DNA from: Hybos culiciformis
Lineage: Eukaryota; Arthropoda; Insecta; Diptera; Hybotidae
Length of the DNA stretch: 64,000 nt
Assembly (NCBI GenBank): GCA_964007475.1
Contig: OZ023275.1
Span: 41,845,381 to 41,909,380 of the forward strand
Reading direction: 5' to 3'
The position numbers and the translations under genes are program-made. The stretch's first letter is position 1. Every line of letters begins with the position of its first letter. Positions 52,257-64,000 of this stretch are shown here, piece after piece. Below the pieces are notes generated by a model. That model ran no database searches. It was not told the DNA's origin and was given only the letters and a program-made list of their open reading frames with translations.

Positions 52257-55200
52257 TTTAAGTAGATAATTTCTTTTAATGAATTTTATTTTTTATTTAA
52301 AATATACTAATCGTAACGAAAGCGTTTTGCGACTAAATTGATAAAAATTTTACTTATTTTTTATTTCGTTTAAAGTCACAAAGTCAAAAGATAAACGTCA
52401 AACCACAAGCCGAAAACCTCAAATAAAAAAAGTTGAAATACAAATACAATTTTATTTATCATTCAATAAGCAGTAAGTAACATACAAATCAGTTATACAA
52501 CTGGTGCCTTGCTTAATTGTGCTTGTCATTTGTAAGAAAATTTTTTAATCTTTATTATAAGAATGTTGAAGATTGTTTTCTTTGATTCATAAATTTTTAT
52601 TTTATATTTTATTTGTTTTCAATATACATAATTACAACTGAAAAGTGTTTTGGAATTTATCTTAACCTTCAATAATCAAGTCGACATCAATTTTTAAATA
52701 TTTGAATTGTTTTAAAAATAAGTTCTTATTATTTCAAAATATTTCAATTTTCGACAAAGTATGTACTTCAAACATTTTAGAATATATTATTTTTGTAATG
52801 GTGAATATTGGTGTGAAGAGAGTTTAATTTAAAAAAAAATTATAAATCCAACTAAATTGTTTTATTTTAAGTGATAACGTTTTTATACCACAAAATTATT
52901 ATTAACTTACTTTTTATAATGTTTTCTTCTTTTTGCTCATATTTAAATATTTTTTTTTTACTTATTTTTTATAGCTGAGTTTATTCTTTTTGGTAGTTTA
53001 TTTTTATTAAAAATTATAAATAAATTTTCTTTTTTTTTGAAAATAAGTAATAATAAAAATAAATATTTCTATAAATCTTATATCATATATGTTAAAAATA
53101 TTTATTTTCCACTCGAATAAAATAAGTTATAAATATGTTAACTGCTGCATATGAAAATTTTTCATCTTATTTTGTTGAAACAAATTTAAGTCTTTAGTTG
53201 CCGAATATTTTTTATAATATTTTTTATAATTTCGTTTTATAATATATATTTTTTAACTTTCTATATTTAGGTTTTAACAATATAGTCTACTAGTTCTGAT
53301 TATTTTTTATTTTTTGCAAGAGCAAGAAATCTTATTAGTTTCCTCAAAATGTCAGTAATAGTAATCAAACTAAGAGTTTTTGTAAGAATTTATTATGAGT
53401 ATAAATGAAATTATCACAATGCAATAGAATATTAAAATTTGACGTTCGGTTCGTTGTTATATATATTTAATATATGAAGCAAATTTTAAATAAAATTTTT
53501 TTTCTGCGGAAGTGGAAATGTGTAAATATCAGAAAGTAAAATTTATATATTTTCAAAGAAAGTTAATTTAGAATTTTTTTTTTCTCCAAAATAAATAAAT
53601 ACATTTATTTTCAAAGGAAAGTAAAGTTCTTTATTTGTTTAAAAAAAGGATTTAAAGGACTTTGGTTCAAAGAGGATTTTTCTTTTTAGAAAGATAGATT
53701 TTGATAAAAATTAAAAGATTTGGCAGTAAATAATTTTTTTTATTCTTGTTTTACATTTTATATTACTTTTATAAATAATACGTGTGCATAAAGAAACACA
53801 GAAATTCCTAATATTTATCGATATGATAAATTTTATAATAATGTAAGTTGTAAGTAAAGCTTACGAGTACTGAATTTTTTTTTGGCAAACAATTTGCATA
53901 TTGTTTCAAATTCAACATGCCACACTTAAAGACGATTCCCTCAGACGAATCTATTCAGTACTCCAACTCGCTCTTAATATTTAGGCACTCGCTCTTAATA
54001 TTTACAATATCATTAATATCAAATAATAATACTTCCTAATAAATAAAAATATAATGTTGTGTTGATAAAATTTGTTAGAAAATCATCTGATTGTAATATA
54101 TAAGATACATTTTAGAATTCTAAGTATTATATACATATGGGTTTTTCTACATATCTAATTAAAAAAAAGTTCGTATAATTTAATTTTTCTCTATTATTAA
54201 TTTATGTGACAGTATAATTCTGCAAATGATTACATCCATCACTATTATATACCAAAAATACAATTATTATATGAAATAATTTCGAAATTTATTAGAATGG
54301 ATTATGTTATTTTTATGGCAATAATTTGTTAGTCAAAAAGAGGAAGTTTAGAAAACATTTCATCTAAATTAAAAATTTATTGTGTAGAAAAAGTTTGGGT
54401 AATATGCTATCCTACGTAACTATGTTTGATGATCACAAACAAACAAATATTTTATTCTTTCATGTTCTTGTTCAAAACCTGTTCGTTATGAAATAGTTCT
54501 AAAATATTTAATTGAATGAAATATTACATAAATATGTTACAACATAAATGAAAAAAAAGGCATTTTTCTTAAGACTAAAGATATTGAATAAGTATATTCT
54601 GTATGCATTTCTAATGTAATTTTTCTTACATTTGAAGAGCTGTTAATATTTGCATTCAAGAGCACAAATGTATTGATGTGGTATTTGTTTGAAACAAAAA
54701 CTAAAATATCCAAAACTTCAAACATTATAAATTGTACAACTTACTGTATTTTTACTACCCATAAAAAAAAAGATAAGTTGTTATATTACATTACCCTATA
54801 TACTTATTTATTAATAATAATGTGGTTGTAATATTAATCTATGTACCCTCGTAATAAAAGTGATTGAAAATATAATTCAAAACATTTACCAAACTTTACT
54901 TGCAAACAATTTTACTACTTTTTACGACTTTTTTATTGCAGTTTTTACAACCACAAAAAAAAGTTATGATTTTTATCAAAATTACAATCTAAAATATTTG
55001 TTGTCAAAAATTTTCTTTGATTATTTTTTTTTTTGTGATTACTTCACACAATGGAATCTTGTTTTTAACATATTTTTGATAAGATAAAATGAGCAATTTC
55101 TTTGATGGTGAAAAATTTTGAAGAGGATTCTTTTAAAATTAAATTTTGGTCTGTCATCGAACGTACTGTTAACATGTTATCATTTTTTGTTTAAAATTTT

Positions 55201-58200
55201 ATTAATTTAGGACCATAAAATGTACAGGTTATACACTATCGAATTTTTATCAGATCGAGAATCTGTCAAAATGAAAAAACTAAAAAGAAAATTTGTAATT
55301 AAAAAAAGGCCTTCCTGAGCAAAAGAGCAATTTTAAAAGGAATTTGAATCTTCTAATAATCTATCTTATAAATTCTTTATTTGTTTGGTATAACTTTCAA
55401 ATTAAGTGATCATAATTGTGCAGAGCTTTTCACCCAAATGCCACAAACTATAGAAATTTTCAATATGTTTTTAAATTTATGGTCAGTTTTAGTTCTAGTT
55501 AAATATATAATATCTGTTTTTGAAATTTAAAATTGCCAGACTACATATCAAAAAAAAAAAAAAAAAAATTAAAAATATGTTTCAAAAAATCTTTTTTTAG
55601 AGTAAAAATGTTTTTATTGAAAAATTTTCAACATCAGCAGAAAAACCTGGAATATAAATTATTTTAGGATAATGAAAAAAGGACGAAATATTCGTATTCT
55701 GTTATTTTTGTAACTCAATGGTTGCATAAAACATTTTTAATAATTTCGATACATCATACTTATAAAAAACATAGAGTACTCCACATTTTGTTGAATCTAT
55801 GTCTACAACAATTTTTTACTTGATAGCAGTGTAAATTTGGTACATAAAATTGTACACAACTTCAAAAATATATAATTTTCAAATAGTTTTACAAAGAATC
55901 AGGACAGATTAATAATTACTAAAAATAATAGAGAAGAGAGTAGAAGTTTTTTTTTTAATTTTTTATTCTAATTATTATTTTATAATTTAATTAAGAACAT
56001 TTTCAATATTTTTAAGCTCATCTTGTTAAATATTATTTAGAAATTAAAATAACTTTAACTTTGTTTGTTGTTCTTGAACAAACAGAAGATAATTAAAAAT
56101 AAAAGTTTAATTGACTTTTGTAACAAAAATGAACTTAAAAAAAATTTCGGAAAAATTCACTATTTCATTTATTTTGATGAATCTCTGTTTTTACGTTTTC
56201 TTTTATGATAAATTTTAGTATTAAAAAAGGTCATTATCCAAATTGAATATTACATCACGTATAGTATTCTTTCACATAAAAATTTAACAGAATATCTATC
56301 CATACGTACATACACTTATTATGTGTATGTGTATATTCTGCCTGGTTTGTTTTTTACTGGCAAGCCTCATCAGACATTTCCCTGCATTTAACCAAATTAG
56401 GATAAATTTTAATAATAATGATTTTTAAAAAAATGTGTTTTGATTTTCTTGGAGAATACGTAGGTATCTGGTTTTGAATGTTTTGTTGTATTTTTATTTT
56501 GAAATGATTTGTTGTGACGTATTTTCGCAATGAATGTTTAAATTTATTTAGTTTTTAAATGAATTGTCCCATTATTACCTATTATTATAATATCTCATTT
56601 TGTCAAATGAATGAAAAAGGTTTTCTAATTTTTTTTGTAACATTTTGGTTATATTTCTATAATACTATTTTCCTTATTAAATTGTTCAATGCTTATCCCT
56701 GTAAAAGTAAATTCCACAAAAAAAAGAAGTTCAAATTTCAAATTATTTTCAATCGTTGTAATATTTGGTATGTTTGAGGACACGAAATAGAGCTTAATTG
56801 TCAATAGTTCGACTTGGAACTCTTATTACTGATTCAGAATCTGTCTAATCTTTTTGTCATTTCAAACAAACAAAACTTCCTAAATTGTCGTGCATTCAAT
56901 TTTATATGTTGCTCAGTTTGAAGTTAAAATATTTACCAAAAATTTTGATCCATATTTGATGTCTATTTTGTAGAAATTTTATACAAACGATGTGATAAAA
57001 TTTTTCGACAACCACAAATGTTAATAAATTTCAAATAATCATAGACCATAGTAGAGATTTTTTGTTTTTATGTATTAATCCCTAATGTCAAATAGTATTT
57101 TTATTTATAAATATTTATTATCCTTAAAATATCAGAACATATTTTAAAAGGATTTAGTATTTAATTCAATTTGTCATAAGAGAAAAAGTGTGAAGAAAGT
57201 TGTATATACGAAATACTTATGTATAGAAAAAAATATTGTAAATTTAAGTAATTTTTTTTTTTTAATAGGATTAAAAATTATAAATAATAGTTATTTGTTT
57301 ATAAAAAAACATCTTTGTTTTTATTCTAAATATTTTATAAGATTTAAATTTTAATGTTGGGTTTATTGAAAAATGGCCTGTAGAGGATATTTATAATACC
57401 AGAAGTGTTCTTTAATTCATCTTCTTGCCTTTGAAAATATAGTTTCCAATAAAATGCGACTTATTGAATTTCGATTATTAGCGAAAACGAGAATAGTTTG
57501 ATATTTTATTATATTTGGTTAACATTTGCTTGGTTTAAAATGTGAAGTAACCAAATCTCTGACATGATATTTCAATAAGCTTTATGTAGTAGATGATGAT
57601 TATAAGACCCGCACTATATAAAAGATATTTAACTTATGCTTAATCTCTCACCACCGTACTGATTTTTCAGATAAAGTTGAAAAAAGATCAACCGCATTGT
57701 CATATTGCTTGAATGAATCAAAAAATATTATTTGATGTTTTCGTAATAATGTATTTCATTGAATATATACATTTTTATAAGCTCAAATTTTCATTTGAAA
57801 CTTTTTTTTTGCACATAAATATATGTACATTACATACATGTTAGGAAAAAATATTTTTTTCTTTATCATATCTTGAAGCTATTTCAGTAGAAGAATCTTA
57901 TATATAAGTATATATTTTTTCTCGTTCTTATTTGATTTTTCTTTAAAATCTCATTCAATTTTATAGTTAAACGCGTTTTACCAACATTCTTCGGCACATA
58001 TGTTATATCCTTAAGATACTCTTTTTTAATAGTTATTGACATTACATTCAATTTTACATTATTGCATCATTTTGACAAACATTATCCACAAAAAAAAAAG
58101 AAAAAAAGGGATAAAAACATTTGAAAAATAAATAAGTGAAGTGAAATTTTTGATATTAAATTTAAGTAAATTACGTACTTGGATGAAATGGGTGTAATAA

Positions 58201-61176
58201 TGTGATTTTTTCTTTTATATGATATGGTTGAAAACAAAAAAAAACTGAAAACAAATTACTTTAAAATTGTTTTACTTATAATTTGTAGTTCCAAATTTAG
58301 TTGAATAATTTATATATATATATGTACATCATCGTACATTACATACATATATATTTACATAAATGCTTGTATGTACTATACTTTTCATTTTTATTTCGGC
58401 TTTTTTCAAATAAATTTAACATCCTTGACAAAGTTTTTTAATTTAAAATACTAATTACCATTTATTACAGACTTATTATTATTAAAAAATTCTTTATATG
58501 GCAGGCGTTTCGCTGCAAGCGTTTTACTAGTGAAACTATATATTATGTTCCACAATTTACAGTTTCAAAATATTTGGATAGTTTTGTCGGATTAAATACA
58601 AGTTTGCAACAAAGTTTGGAACAGTGCCTTATAAATGAAGTGTGAGGCCCGTTTTTAGCATTTTGATTTAAGATACTTTAATTTTATGTCACAATCAAGG
58701 CTGAACATAATTTTCTATTTAAACTTTTACAAAATTTCAAATAAAAAAAAAAAAATTTATACGAAAATAATTTAGATCCTTGGCTGAGAGCCTCTATCCT
58801 TTCCATTTTTTAATTTTAATTAAAGAATTAAATATAATAATAATAAATTTTTTTTTAATATTTATTATATTGTCAAAATAAAAATTCACTCACGTGTACT
58901 TTATAAAACTTTTTACAAAAAATTTAAAAATAAATTTAGAATTTTTCTTTTGTTTCATTTTCTTTTAATTAAATAAAATTCAATTCAATTATAGAAAGTT
59001 AGGTAGAAAAAAAAAACTGGGTTCCTTTTATGGAAAAATTGTTGATTCAATTATTCTGTTTTTTTTTTTTTTACTTTTTAATATTATGTTTTTCCACTTT
59101 TTTTTTCCCTGTTCTTAAAGAAAATTGCATAACCATCATCAATACCTCTTAGTAAGTGATCCCATAGTAATTAAGAGAAAGAAAATTAAAAGCACACAGA
59201 AAATATAATTAAAAACTTCGAAAACACCGGTGTTTCTAATGTGAACGAAAAAACAAAAAAAAAAAAAGAAGAAAAATTCAATCAAAATTTCTCAGCACGT
59301 TTAAATCACAATTCAAAATATCACACTTTCTTCGTAAAGGGTAAAAAATTTCTGGAAAAAAGACAAAAAAAATATATATAAATAAATAAAGCTAAGATAG
59401 CTAAGAAATGTAATGATTGTTAGTGTTTTTCACAATGTAAGTTAGAGACACACAAGTGAAAATAACTTTCCCTTCTAACAAAATATGCCTCAAAAAGTGT
59501 AGTTTATAAGAATAAAAATGATACATGTAAGAAATCCATGATGTGATTATTAATTTAATTTCAAAAATCAAAATCTATCAGTGGAAAAACGAATTATGAG
59601 GGAGAAGCTGAAGAAGGTCTTTCACATAAGATTTAAACATGATGCGAACGTAAATTTTATTATTCGGGTAAACTAAATTGGTAATTGAGATAACAAAAAT
59701 TTTTCGTTTTGTTTAGATTGAAAGTCTTCTAATTCTACATAAATGTCAAACTTTTTTTTTAGTTTTGTATTAGATAATTCGTATCATTGGTTTAACTAAC
59801 TTAAGTTAGAACAATCGATTTAAAAATAATAAGAAAAGTAAGAAATAAAATTAAAATTCTTTAACAATCATTCCATAATGGAAATAATTAGAAATTAATT
59901 GTTTTTCGCTTTTCGACCATATGTTTTTTGCCTTTACATAAATATATATGATACATAGTTTTGAATCGCTAATATTTAAATTTTGGCATTTCAAACAATG
60001 GCTTTTATCTTTAAATGTGCTTACACAATCGGGTATTGATTAGCGTTGTAAATCTATTATTTGTAAAAAATATTTATTACATTATAAAATGCGTCAAAAT
60101 TGCTAATAGGGAATCTATGTTATAAAAAAATATTTAGTAAGAACGTGCTTATTTCATGGTATTTAATATCATTTCGACAGGTGAGTTATATTTTTTTTCC
60201 TCTCTTCTATTTGGTTGGGTTATATACACATAATGAACTAAACATAAAAGATTGTATTAATAAAAGTAGGTACCAACCAATGCTATTTAAAGTTAGAGAA
60301 CCAAAAAAAAATTTTTATTTTTTTAATTCTTTGATACGAACTATTTTCTTTTTTTTTTATTATTGAAACCAAAGTAATTAAGCGTTAGTAAAGAATCATA
60401 TGGTTTTATTAAATTAAAGTTCGGCTATGTTAACATAAATTTCATTCCGTTTTTATAATTGAGAGAATTTACTTTTGAACATACGTTTAGTTTATAATGG
60501 ACTTTCTGTGGTACGAGAATGGTTATATTTTCACCAGATTATTTTCTATTGCAATATTTAATCCTTTTAAGAAGTTTTAGTTAACAATTATTTTTTTTTT
60601 GTAAAAATTTTGCTTTCAATACAGTCAATTTGACATACCGATATATTATGCACATAAATATAAGTGCTTATTGTGAAAATGATTTAGAAACTATTACCCA
60701 AACGGCGAATAATTTAAAATAAAATTATAAAATATAAAATATAAAATTTTAATTTTTCAACTCGTCGATCTACGTATATTTTAAATAAATTATTGGATTT
60801 TTTTTCGCAATATGGAACCTTTTCTATGGGTGAAATACAGTAAGCAGACGTTTAATAATTTGTAATAGTAATAAATAAACATTAAATTTCAAGAGACTGT
60901 CAAAAATTCATTAAACAACCCTTTCTATTAGTTTTTTTTTCGTGTTTAGAAAAATAATAAGATAAGATTTTATCACTGCGAAGTCGTTCCGATTTGCGTT
61001 AGATTGCGACATTACTTTGATTGCCTTGATCAGATGATTTGTACGTCCATAATATGCAGAGATTTAGGTTTTCATTAAATCAATTCATGAATTTATCCAG
61101 AATCGTTTTAATTTAGTTGAAACATTTTGGAATGATCATCCTTTTTTTTCCAACTGAACATCATCTGCATTGGGTT
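52257..61176. other. AT-rich DNA without a recognisable gene
   Basis: About 9 kb of poly-A/T-rich sequence. It should include the promoter of the four-pass membrane gene at its left end. Apart from the short repeat at 53966 I find no structure or homology. Confidence 0.7.
53966..54008. repeat. short direct repeat, ACTCGCTCTTAATATTTA twice
   Basis: Two adjacent copies of the 18-bp motif separated by a few bases. Confidence 0.8.
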
Positions 61177-61186
61177 TTAATTATAG

Positions 61187-62018
61187 GGGTCCCGAAATAA
61201 TTTATACGGACATAATTTATACGAAAAAACGACATTATTCATACCATACAAATGAATTATGTCGCTTTCAGGCACGTCATAATTTATATATGAATAAAGT
61301 CGTTTTTTTTTCGTATAAATAATGTCGCTTTTAAAACGACATTATTTATCATATGAATAAAGTCGTTTTTTTTTCGTATAAATAATGTCGCTTCTAAACG
61401 ACATTATTTCTACATGAATAAAGTCGTTTTTTGATCGTATGAATAATGTCATTTGTAAAACGACACTATTTATCGTATGTGAGTAAAAACGAATGTTGGC
61501 CGTACAAAATGTAGGTGAACTGACATAGCCGCGAATATTGTGTTCTAAGCAAAAGGGGAAGGGGGGGCAGCAGGGCGGCGGCCGGGCGGTGCAAATCCCA
61601 CTGACCAACCGCCCGCCCGCCGCCCTGCTGCCCCCCTCCCTTCCCCTTTTGCTTACCACACAACATTTTATCGGAGATATTGTGATGTACACACCGGAAG
61701 GGGGGGCAGCTGCCCTGCTGCCCCCCCTTCCCGTGTGTCTACCTCACAAATATTTTTTTTTTACTCGCATACGATAAATAGTGTCGTTTTAAAAATGACA
61801 TTATTCATACGATAAAAAAACGACATTGTTCATACGATAAATAATGTCGTTTTAAAAGCGACATTATTTATACAAAAAAAAAACGACATTATTTATGTAT
61901 GGATAATGTCGTTTTTTTTTTGTATAAATAATGTCGCTTTCAAACGACATTATTTATCGTATGAACAATGTCGTTTTTCTCGTATAAATTATGTCCGTAT
62001 AAATTATTTCGTAGTGCC
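61187..62018. mobile_element. foldback-type transposon with 10-bp target duplication
   Basis: Exact TTAATTATAG copies flank it (61177-61186 and 62019-62028). The ends read GGGTCCCGAAATAATTTA and, on the other strand, GGCACTACGAAATAATTTA. Each arm is built of many direct and inverted copies of a roughly 17-bp motif around CGACATTATTTATACGA, so each arm can fold by itself and the two arms can pair. The middle is a GC-rich palindromic core. Long arms made of subrepeats and a 9-10-bp duplication resemble Drosophila FB and other Mutator-like (MULE) nonautonomous elements. No transposase is present. Confidence 0.88.
61546..61735. repeat. GC-rich double palindrome in the core of the foldback element
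   Basis: Two hairpins lie side by side. The first has arms at 61546-61590 and about 61607-61655, starting TAAGCAAAAGGGGAAGGG on one strand and mirrored by CCCTTCCCCTTTTGCTTA. The second, about 61690-61735, is centred on GGCAGCTGCCCTGCTGCC and bounded by ACACCGG and CCCGTGTGT. G-runs of seven face C-runs of seven. This is by far the most GC-rich DNA of the window. Open frames here are a by-product of the palindrome. Confidence 0.9.
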
Positions 62019-62622
62019 TTAATTATAGCCATGTGATTTTTAATGTATATTTTTTTTTGAAGAATAAAAATTTAATAAAAAATAAGCTTTCGTTTTCTAT
62101 AAATTTTTGCGGTACAATTTAGAATTTTTCTCTTATTTCTCTTTTATTGTATTTATTCGACGGACATGATTCTGTGTATTACTTTCGAAATGAAATTGAA
62201 TATTAAATCTTACAATTTTATGCAGCTGTGCATTTAATGCACACGAAAACAATTACCACGTAGTGTTAATTAAATAAGAAATACATTTATATAAATTCTA
62301 AATGAAAATTTTATTAAAAAGTTTCCAATATACGTACTTTGGTTATTCCCATTTCATTAAACTAAAAAATTTCAGAAGAAAATGAAAAGAAAATCTAACA
62401 TTTCATACAAATAATATTTTATTCAACATTTATTGTTTTATTTGTCACTCTGGGGATAAATATTTTCAATACCATTGTGTATATAAAATATGAGAAATTT
62501 TGTAAAATTTTTAATGCATAAAATTTTGTTATAATTAAAATTTTAAAGAAATTATGTTAACGTATATGTAAATCATTAAGACTTATAATTTATCTTAAAT
62601 TATTTTCGAAAGTAGGTTCATT

Positions 62623-63262
62623 AATAATCAGAATTTAACCAATATTTAGCAAAACCCGTTTTCAAAGCCAGTTCAAATCTTTGGTTACAATCAAGAGCTA
62701 AACATTTTTCAGTCGGCACCACTGATATGCCAACTTTCATAGAAGTTCATTTTCAGAACTAAGTACGCATCTTTGAACACAATTGGCAAAATGTTCCTCT
62801 AATTGATGCCTATTTACCAACACACTAATTTTCATTAGAATCCATTTAAACTTTTAAAAAATTTAAAATCAATATATATTTGACCAGTACATCTATCTCA
62901 CAAACATGGAATCAGAGAATATCACAGTTAGGAAGTTTCGTAAATAATCAGAATTTAACCAATATTTAGCAAAACCCGTTTTCAAAGCCAGTTCAAATCT
63001 TTGGTTACAATCAAGAGCTAAACATTTTTCAGTCGGCACCGCTGATATGCCAACTTTCATAGAAGTTCATTTTCAGAACTAAGTACGCATCTTTGAACAC
63101 AATTGGCAAAATGTTCCTCTAATTGATGCCTATTTACCAACACACTAATTTTCATTAGAATCAATTTAAACTTTTAAAAAATTTAAAATCAATATATATT
63201 TGACCAGTACATCTATCTCACAAACATGGAATCAGAGAATATCACAGTTAGGAAGTTTCGTA
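62623..63262. repeat. 320-bp tandem duplication, almost identical copies
   Basis: Copy 1 is about 62623-62942 and copy 2 about 62943-63262. Each starts AATAATCAGAATTTAACC and ends GTTAGGAAGTTTCGTA. I see two base differences inside the unit (CACCACTG versus CACCGCTG, and AGAATCCATT versus AGAATCAATT). The near identity implies a recent duplication or an assembly artefact. No ORF. Confidence 0.9.
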
Positions 63263-63365
63263 GCTATAATCATTTTATAGTTTGACAGAAAAGAAAAGAT
63301 GTAGTCTGTTTTTCATTTTTAAGGAAAATAAACTAAAAACGAAACCAGTAATTGAACAACCCAAT

Positions 63366-64000
63366 CAGAGCCGTATCTAGAGTTTGCGGCGCATATGGCA
63401 AACATTTAAAATGGCGCCTACTATCTCAACTATCTTACAAAAAATTAGCTTCCAATTTTTAATTTTGATCTATTTTATACGGAAAAAGGATAACATAAAT
63501 TCTTTATTAATTCAACATAACTATTCAATTTGAAATTAATACTTTTGTTGATTTTTAACAAATGCAATAATTTCAACAAATTCAACGCTTAGAAATTTTT
63601 TTAATTTATTTTTCTTGCTTTAATGTTTGGAAATACGTTGATTATTTCGATTGACAATATTGCTAATCCGCACTTAAGGGATCTTATTTCATGTTGAAGG
63701 CAAGTAATTTTTAATGAGCTTAAGTTTGCTAAAACTTCTCTCCCACTAGTCAGCCACAGTTACTGGAAGTGTTAGTAAAATTCGTAAAGAAACATAAAAA
63801 TTTCGAAATCAAGTGCAACAATTTCCTTAAAATTTCAAAATGATGTAAAGAGTTTAAATTTTTAAACCGTTCCGCACTTTGAAATTTAAAGCATTCGATT
63901 TCATTCAGCATCTCACCGGAATCCAATTCTGAATACTCCGAACAAAGATCTTTCACTGATTTATTTAATTCCATCATGGATCTAGACATTAACTTTTCTC
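63366..64000 (-). mobile_element. 3' end of a second hAT element (partial, runs off the window)
   Basis: CAGAGCCGTATCTAGAG at 63366 looks like a hAT terminal repeat. It is followed on the element's own strand by the decayed 3' end of a transposase, whose stop is at 63601. The other end lies beyond the window, so the target duplication cannot be checked; AACCCAAT is the expected left copy. Confidence 0.6.
63601..64000 (-). pseudogene. hAT transposase, ZMYM1-like, C-terminal part, frameshifted
   Basis: On the minus strand an open frame enters from the right edge (residues such as MLNEIECFKFQSAERFKNL). It shifts frame near 63780 into RILLTLPVTVA, hits a stop, then WERSFSKLKLIKNYL, another stop, a further shift to GLAILSIE, and ends KARKIN with a stop. 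These are the conserved blocks of the hAT dimerisation region (LPVTVASAERSFSKLK, GLAILSIE) in correct order. At least two stops and two frame changes mark it as dead. Confidence 0.85.

Noticed and set aside
57612..57740. TATATAAAAG near 57616 and a 40-codon patch with SDKVEKRSTALSYC
   Set aside because: No start codon or initiator at the right spacing, no upstream exon found, no family recognised; too weak to list as a gene.
61342..61777. Pro/Gly/Ala-rich overlapping frames on both strands
   Set aside because: They result from the GC palindrome of the foldback element, which reads similarly on both strands.

Overview
The window is very AT-rich nuclear DNA, roughly one fifth G+C by eye. It is full of homopolymer A/T runs, simple repeats and transposon remains, and has few genes. 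Spliced genes, 54-65 bp introns, an LC8 dynein light chain of the insect type and an insect-style NRF-6 acyltransferase point to an insect. The very short introns would suit a fly, but the order cannot be proved from this sequence. Nearly all long open frames are chance frames rich in Phe, Lys, Ile and Asn. I rebuilt the genes from homology and splice sites.

Three genes are supported, all on the minus strand. (1) 14659-11186: a nine-exon, 851-residue nose-resistant-to-fluoxetine (NRF-6)-like membrane acyltransferase, with a 24-nt micro-exon and one GC-AG intron. (2) 33823-26449: the 89-residue LC8 dynein light chain (ctp/DYNLL), in two coding exons separated by a 7.1-kb intron, with a probable 5'-UTR exon near 39.4 kb. 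(3) 52256-51337: a four-exon, 160-residue protein with four membrane segments, of a small insect family. Weaker candidates are a 42-codon ORF upstream of ctp (40261-40133), an exon-like ORF at 7229-7485, and a TATA/Inr promoter with a splice donor inside the ctp intron (31452).

Fossils: an N-terminal Hsp70 pseudogene (about 21058-20795, minus), a hAT element with 8-bp target duplications and a decayed transposase (45885-46788), and the broken 3' end of another hAT (63366 to the window end).

Other mobile or repeat structures: an 832-bp foldback element with 10-bp target duplications and a GC-rich palindromic core (61187-62018), a 1.36-kb element with long inverted ends (32297-33651), a 265-bp MITE (30431-30695), a 1.2-kb element ending in GGCCCTTATCATGGAA (21483-22675), a ~163-bp tandem repeat array (42448-43505), a near-perfect 320-bp tandem duplication (62623-63262), and an 11-bp TGACG repeat (44457-44500).

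The genes do not form a pathway. The layout is isolated housekeeping or membrane genes in a large AT-rich, transposon-worn background.
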